Shown here one piece after another: positions 60,288-64,000 of a DNA stretch of 64,000 nucleotides. The stretch is from Mycobacterium sp. DL440 (lineage in GTDB: Bacteria; Actinomycetota; Actinomycetes; Mycobacteriales; Mycobacteriaceae): positions 4,171,327-4,235,326 of the forward strand of contig NZ_CP050191.1 in assembly GCF_011745145.1 (NCBI RefSeq), given 5' to 3'. The translations under genes and the position numbers were made by a program. The notes beneath the pieces were generated by a model. The model had not been told where the DNA came from. It saw nothing but the letters and a program-made list of their open reading frames with translations, and ran no database searches. Each line of letters opens with the position of its first letter. Positions within the stretch are counted from its first letter, which is position 1.

Positions 60288-61628
60288 ATGAGGCCGCTGA
60301 CCCGGATCTTCCGCCGCACACCCTCGCTGCGGACCCGGGTCGCGTTCGCCACCGCCATCGGCGCGGCGATCGTCGTCGTCATCGTCGGCACCATCGTCTG
60401 GGTCGGCATCACCAACGATCGCAAGGAACGGCTGGACCGCCGCCTCGACGAGGCCGCCGGCTTCGCCATCCCGTTCCTGCCCCGCGGCCTCGGCGAGATC
60501 CCCCGCTCCCCCAGCGATCAGGACGCGGTCATCACCGTCCGCCAGGCCGGAAACGTCTCGTCGAACTCGACCGTCGTGCTGCCGGAGCTTCCCGACGGCT
60601 ACGCCGACACCTACATCGACGGCGTCCGCTGGCGGGTGCGCACCGTGCAGATCCCCGCCCCCGGCCCCATGTGGGTGGCAGTCGGTGCGACCTATGACGC
60701 CACCATCGCCGACACCAACAACCTGCACCGCCGGGTGCTCATCATCTGTGTGTTCGCCGTCGGCGCGGCCACCGTACTGGGCTGGGTGCTGGCCGCGTTC
60801 GCGGTCCGCCCGCTCAAACGGCTGGCCGAGCAGACCCGCGAGATCGAGGTGAGCGACGAAGCTCCTGACGTCGAGGTGCGCGGCGCCAGCGAGGCCGTCG
60901 AGATCGCCGACGCCGTCAACGGCATGCTGCAACGCATCTGGAAAGAACAGGACCGCACCAAGGCCGCGTTGACCTCGGCCCGCGACTTCGCCTCGGTGTC
61001 CGCCCACGAACTGCGCACCCCGCTCACCGCGATGCGGACGAACCTGGAAGTTCTGTCCACCCTCGATCTGGCCGACGATCAGCGCAAGGAAGTGGTCGGC
61101 GACGTCATCCGCACGCAGTCGCGCATCGAGGCCACCCTCGGCGCCCTGGAGCGCCTCGCCCAGGGCGAGCTGACCACCACCGACGATCACGTCACCGTCG
61201 ACATCACCGAGCTGCTCGACCGCGCCGCCCACGACGCCATGCGCGTTTACCCCGACCTCGAAGTCTCGCTGGCGCCGTCACCGACCGTGATCATCATCGG
61301 GCTGCCGACCGGACTCCGCCTGGCCGTGGACAACGCGATCGCCAATGCGGTGAAGCACGGCGGCGCCACCCGAGTGCAGTTGTCGGCGGTGAGCTCCCGC
61401 GAGGGCGTGGAGATCGCGGTCGACGACGACGGCGTGGGTGTGCCCGAGGAAGAACGCGAGATGGTGTTCGACCGCTTCTCCCGGGGGTCCACGGCATCGC
61501 GGTTGGGCTCGGGGCTAGGGCTGGCACTCGTGGCCCAGCAGGCCGAATTGCACGGCGGTACAGCCACTCTGGAATCGAGCCCATTGGGCGGGGCGCGACT
61601 GCTGTTACGCCTGCCCGGCCCGCGCTGA
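60288..61628 (+). CDS. prrB: Two-component sensor histidine kinase PrrB
   Basis: The 446-residue protein has two membrane helices (about residues 18-42 and 155-175) flanking an extracytoplasmic sensor loop, then a HAMP linker (FAVRPLKRLAEQTREIEVSD). The phosphoacceptor His is in FASVSAHELRTPLTAMRTN, and the ATPase boxes are AVDNAIANAVKHGG, VDDDGVGVPEEER and GSGLGLALVAQQAELHGGTATL. Length and order match M. tuberculosis prrB. It phosphorylates PrrA in response to an undefined signal. GGAAA precedes the ATG. A strong bidirectional terminator separates it from the convergent arf genes. Confidence 0.96.
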   Translation: MRPLTRIFRRTPSLRTRVAFATAIGAAIVVVIVGTIVWVGITNDRKERLDRRLDEAAGFAIPFLPRGLGEIPRSPSDQDAVITVRQAGNVSSNSTVVLPELPDGYADTYIDGVRWRVRTVQIPAPGPMWVAVGATYDATIADTNNLHRRVLIICVFAVGAATVLGWVLAAFAVRPLKRLAEQTREIEVSDEAPDVEVRGASEAVEIADAVNGMLQRIWKEQDRTKAALTSARDFASVSAHELRTPLTAMRTNLEVLSTLDLADDQRKEVVGDVIRTQSRIEATLGALERLAQGELTTTDDHVTVDITELLDRAAHDAMRVYPDLEVSLAPSPTVIIIGLPTGLRLAVDNAIANAVKHGGATRVQLSAVSSREGVEIAVDDDGVGVPEEEREMVFDRFSRGSTASRLGSGLGLALVAQQAELHGGTATLESSPLGGARLLLRLPGPR

Positions 61629-61639
61629 CCGGTCGCCAT

Positions 61640-61684
61640 ACGCAGAATCGCCCGCCTCCGATGGTGGAGGCGGGCGATCTGCGT
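61640..61684. terminator. Bidirectional terminator between prrB and arfC
   Basis: A long stem pairs ACGCAGAATCGCCCGCCTCC with GGAGGCGGGCGATCTGCGT, with one bulged base and a 6-base loop. It lies 11 bases after prrB and 5 bases after arfC, which reads from the other side, so it can end both transcripts. Confidence 0.8.
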
Positions 61685-61689
61685 TGTTG

Positions 61690-62295
61690 TTACTTCTTCT
61701 CGCGCTGGGACTTGCCACTGTCCCAGCGGTTGAACCCCGCCTTCTCGGCGGATTCCACGTCGGCGAACCAGAGCTCGGCGATGGTCACCGAGTAGGACGG
61801 GCTCTCCGGCGAGTGATAGAGCATCGAATCCTCGTTGCCCTTGATCAGATACCCCGCCGGCGTGCCCGCACCCGAAACCCGGACCGAACCGGCGCCGTAG
61901 GGCGTCTCCTCGACGACCTCGACGTCATCGCCTGCCGCAGCATCGTCAGCAGCCTCGTGGGCACCTCCGCCGGAGGCGAACTTGGCCGCACCTGCCGCAC
62001 CCGCGGCTGCCGCACCCGCCGCCCCGGCGCCGGCGCCGGCTCCGGCGCCGGTGACCTTGGGCAACCTCGTGGTCGGCTCGTCGACCGAGCCGACCTTGGG
62101 CAGCCGCGTCGTGGCGTCATCGGTGACAGCCGTTGCAGTGGCGGCAGTTCCGCCCTTGGCCGCAGCGCTGGGACGTCGGCCGAGGGCGCCGTACACCGGC
62201 ACCTCCCGCTTCACCCGACGCAGGGTCAGTGCCAGCGTCAATACCAGCCCGAGCACGAAGGCCAGAGCCATCAACCACCAGTTCACATCGCTCAT
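61690..62295 (-). CDS. arfC: ArfC-like membrane protein (Rv0901 type)
   Basis: The 201-residue protein has one N-terminal membrane helix ([18 protein letters not shown]), a basic stop ([11 protein letters not shown]) and a long low-complexity region. That region holds two copies of TTRLPKV (about residues 62-68 and 75-81) and a Gly/Ala run of about 25 residues. A compact C-terminal domain follows ([59 protein letters not shown]), a fold shared with several actinobacterial proteins. It is third in the arfA-arfB-arfC order known from M. tuberculosis, where the operon supports growth at acid pH. It overlaps arfB by ATGA. Confidence 0.88.
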   Translation of the reverse strand: MSDVNWWLMALAFVLGLVLTLALTLRRVKREVPVYGALGRRPSAAAKGGTAATATAVTDDATTRLPKVGSVDEPTTRLPKVTGAGAGAGAGAAGAAAAGAAGAAKFASGGGAHEAADDAAAGDDVEVVEETPYGAGSVRVSGAGTPAGYLIKGNEDSMLYHSPESPSYSVTIAELWFADVESAEKAGFNRWDSGKSQREKK

Positions 62296-62447
62296 CGTCG
62301 TGCTCCAATCTCACGTGAGCCGGGCAGTTCGGCGAACGCCTCTTCCTCAGTGGTGGGCTTGACGGTCACGACTGAAATCAGCCAGGCCACCAGCGACCCC
62401 ACCACAAACGCGAGCAGATACCACAACCATTGGATTACGAAGTCCAT
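62292..62447 (-). CDS. arfB: ArfB-like small membrane protein (Rv0900 type)
   Basis: A 51-residue protein from ATG 62447: [20 protein letters not shown], then [20 protein letters not shown] and 11 more residues. One membrane helix at the N-terminus (about residues 4-28) and a short acidic cytoplasmic tail are all it contains. This closely resembles the 50-residue Rv0900 between arfA and arfC in M. tuberculosis. The start lies 11 bases after the arfA stop; the end overlaps arfC by ATGA. It is easily missed because of its size. Its role in the Arf system is thought to be structural or accessory. Confidence 0.92.
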   Translation of the reverse strand: MDFVIQWLWYLLAFVVGSLVAWLISVVTVKPTTEEEAFAELPGSREIGARR

Positions 62448-62458
62448 GTCGAATCTCC

Positions 62459-63493
62459 CTAGTTGACCGTGATCTCGACGCGGCGGTTCTGCGCCTTGCC
62501 TTCGGGGGTGTCATTGCTGGCGATCGGATTCGCCGAACCCGCGCCCGACGACGTCACGTGATCGGCCGCCAGCCCCTGCGAAACCAGATAATCAGCAACG
62601 GCTTTCGCGCGGTTGCCGCTCAGCGGGACATTGATCGCGTCATTGCCCGAGCTGTCGGTGTAACCGGTGACGGCCACTTGCGCGCCCGCACAGGACTTCA
62701 GCTTGTCGGCCACCTGCGACAGCAGCTGCTGCGATGACGCGGCCACAACGAACCCGTCGGTGCTGAAGTTGATCGGTGTGCGCAGCAGTGCACTCACATC
62801 GTTCTGCAGCACGGCGCAGGGTCCGGGTGTACCCGGTGCACCGGGAGCGGCAGGTGGCGGAGGCGCAGGGGCAGTAGCGATCTGAATGTTGTTGACGAGC
62901 TTGATGTTCGGCCATGCCGCCTTGGCGGCCGCCTCGACCGCGTCGCGCACCTGTGCCGACGGCGCGGTTCCGGTGAGCGTCAGCGTGTCACCGTCGATGC
63001 TGAAACCGAAATCCGGAACACCCTCGGCTGCGGCATCGAAAACCTTGCCCAGAGCCGAAACATCGGGGGTGCTCACGCCCGGACGCAGATTCAGATTGTC
63101 GATCAGATTGACGTCCCCACCGAATTTTCCGCGCAGCCAGTCCAGCAGCGAGGCCTTGGCGGCCGCGTCGGGCAGATCGCCGGTGAGGGTGAAATCCTTG
63201 CCGTTACGCGTAATCGACAACGGCGCGAACGAGAGGTTGGGCAAATTGACGTTGGGAGCGTTGACGTCCGGGGCATTCACGTCCGGAGCGGTCAACGTCG
63301 CAGTGGGATTGACATCGGGAAGCGTGACATCGGAGTTCTTACCGGAGCGATCGAGCCCACCCCATCCGATCAGCCCCAGCAACAATGGAACTGCGACCAG
63401 CGCCAACAACCAACCCAAACCAGGTGGTCGTCGATATAATTTGGAGGCTGTTTGCCAGCCTGTGATTGTCCGAGATTCGTCCGAACCCGACAT
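62459..63493 (-). CDS. arfA: ArfA / OmpATb-like peptidoglycan-binding membrane protein
   Basis: The 344-residue protein has an uncleaved N-terminal membrane helix (GLGWLLALVAVPLLLGLIGW, about 25-44). A short repeat APDVNAPDVNAPNVNLPNLS lies at about 69-88. A BON-like tandem domain covers about 90-205, then a Pro/Ala linker, and a C-terminal OmpA domain (INFSTDGFVV...VTGYTDSSGNDAINVPLSGN, then RAKAVADYL, NRRVEITVN) that binds peptidoglycan. It matches M. tuberculosis Rv0899 (OmpATb/ArfA), required for rapid ammonia release and growth in acid. AGGAG lies 8 to 9 bases before the ATG. It is first in arfA-arfB-arfC. Confidence 0.94.
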   Translation of the reverse strand: MSGSDESRTITGWQTASKLYRRPPGLGWLLALVAVPLLLGLIGWGGLDRSGKNSDVTLPDVNPTATLTAPDVNAPDVNAPNVNLPNLSFAPLSITRNGKDFTLTGDLPDAAAKASLLDWLRGKFGGDVNLIDNLNLRPGVSTPDVSALGKVFDAAAEGVPDFGFSIDGDTLTLTGTAPSAQVRDAVEAAAKAAWPNIKLVNNIQIATAPAPPPPAAPGAPGTPGPCAVLQNDVSALLRTPINFSTDGFVVAASSQQLLSQVADKLKSCAGAQVAVTGYTDSSGNDAINVPLSGNRAKAVADYLVSQGLAADHVTSSGAGSANPIASNDTPEGKAQNRRVEITVN

Positions 63494-63610
63494 TTTGGGT
63501 ACTCCTGAAGTCGACGAACAGTTATCTACAGCAGCGAAACAGGTTGACGGTAGCAGTAAATGGAATTCGATGGTTAGGTTCGAGCAATACTCTCCGAATC
63601 CACGGCGACA

Positions 63611-63973
63611 TCAACGAGTGGCGAGCAGATCTATCACGAAGATCAGCGTCTTACCGGAAAGCCGGTGCCCCGAACCCGCCGGACCGTAGGCCTGGGCCGG
63701 CGGAATGACGAGCTGGCGGCGACCACCCACCCGCATCCCGGGAATTCCGTCCTGCCAGCCCTGAATTAGGCCCCGCAACGGAAACTCAATGGATTCTCCA
63801 CGATTCCAGGAGCTGTCGAACTCCTCACCGGAGTCGTATTCGATGCCTACATAGTGCACTTCGACAGTGCCCCCGGGCACTGCCTCGGAGCCATCACCCA
63901 CCACCAGATCCTTGATCACCAATTCGCTGGGGGCGGGTCCGTCCGGAAACTCGATCTCAGGTTTTGTACTCAC
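63611..63973 (-). CDS. FKBP-type peptidyl-prolyl cis-trans isomerase
   Basis: A 120-residue single-domain FKBP. VEVHYVGIEYDSGEEFDSSW holds the conserved Tyr, Asp and Phe of the active site; RGLIQGWQDGIPGMRVGGRRQLVIPPAQAYG and LIFVIDLL complete the fold. No signal peptide or membrane anchor is seen, so it is cytosolic. It catalyses proline isomerisation during folding. It reads in the same direction as the arf genes, with a 117-base gap that contains the arfA promoter region. The equivalent gene near citrate synthase in other mycobacteria supports continuing synteny beyond the window. Confidence 0.94.
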   Translation of the reverse strand: MSTKPEIEFPDGPAPSELVIKDLVVGDGSEAVPGGTVEVHYVGIEYDSGEEFDSSWNRGESIEFPLRGLIQGWQDGIPGMRVGGRRQLVIPPAQAYGPAGSGHRLSGKTLIFVIDLLATR

Positions 63974-64000
63974 CAGATCAACGGTAGTCGGGCAGACTGG

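Noticed and set aside
1..64000. CRISPR arrays, rRNA genes, prophage or intact insertion sequences
   Set aside because: No regularly spaced repeats, rRNA-like segments, phage structural genes or complete transposases were seen.

Overview
The window is high-GC actinobacterial DNA, almost certainly from a mycobacterium (Mycobacterium/Mycolicibacterium type). The strongest evidence is a block on the right that keeps the gene order of M. tuberculosis Rv0899-Rv0910, here mirrored: the Rv0910/Rv0909 toxin-antitoxin pair, ctpE, an Rv0906-like hydrolase, echA6, accD3, then prrA-prrB and arfC-arfB-arfA. An FKBP-type prolyl isomerase follows. Genes commonly overlap by 1 to 8 bases (ATGA, GTGA, TGATG), GTG starts are frequent, and redundant acyl-CoA metabolism dominates.

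Layout. (1) 1-4.8 kb: a tightly coupled operon with the end of a thiamine-diphosphate enzyme, a four-helix membrane protein, a gluconate-dehydrogenase-subunit-3-like protein, a GMC flavoprotein and an enolase-superfamily sugar-acid dehydratase-like enzyme. It looks like a sugar-acid oxidation module. It is followed by tRNA-Arg(CCT) and a decayed IS481-type transposase. (2) 5.5-7.5 kb: a rhodanese-like lipoprotein and a Cys-rich DUF1326 protein are divergent and flanked by two TACCC-N5-GGGTA operators of the mycobacterial copper-repressor type. A 25-codon SDR remnant and a His-rich exported peptide follow. (3) 7.5-15.4 kb: a thiolase, carotenoid-oxygenase and tandem-HxlR operon, a Cmx-type exporter, a P-loop kinase, GNAT, cupin and glyoxalase genes. 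(4) 15.4-34.4 kb: a large catabolic cluster. The minus arm encodes an SDR, Rieske oxygenase, luciferase-like monooxygenase, Baeyer-Villiger monooxygenase, TauD dioxygenase, SDR, CoA-transferase and two paired acyl-CoA dehydrogenases. The plus arm encodes a beta-propeller lactonase-like protein, a GntR/UTRA regulator, two acyl-CoA ligases and an SDR. They share a promoter region containing TTGTCCGGACAA. (5) 34.3-42.1 kb: the Rv0910-accD3 syntenic block, with a 20-bp perfect palindrome serving as a symmetric promoter between echA6 and accD3. (6) 42.1-59.5 kb: genes lying between accD3 and prrA, which are neighbours in M. tuberculosis. They include a YhgE/Pip membrane protein with a degenerate ABC ATPase, an M-box magnesium riboswitch with a small upstream ORF and a small gene, a lipoprotein asparaginase, two CoA ligases with a GAF-LuxR regulator, an epoxide hydrolase and three ABC exporters. 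(7) 59.6-64 kb: prrAB, arfCBA and FKBP.

The best candidates for undescribed biology are the bidirectional catabolic cluster, the copper-operator rhodanese/DUF1326 pair, the M-box locus, the tandem-HxlR operon and the degenerate ATPase beside YhgE/Pip. No rRNA, CRISPR array, prophage or intact insertion sequence was found. All family calls rest on motif reading and recall; no database search was possible.
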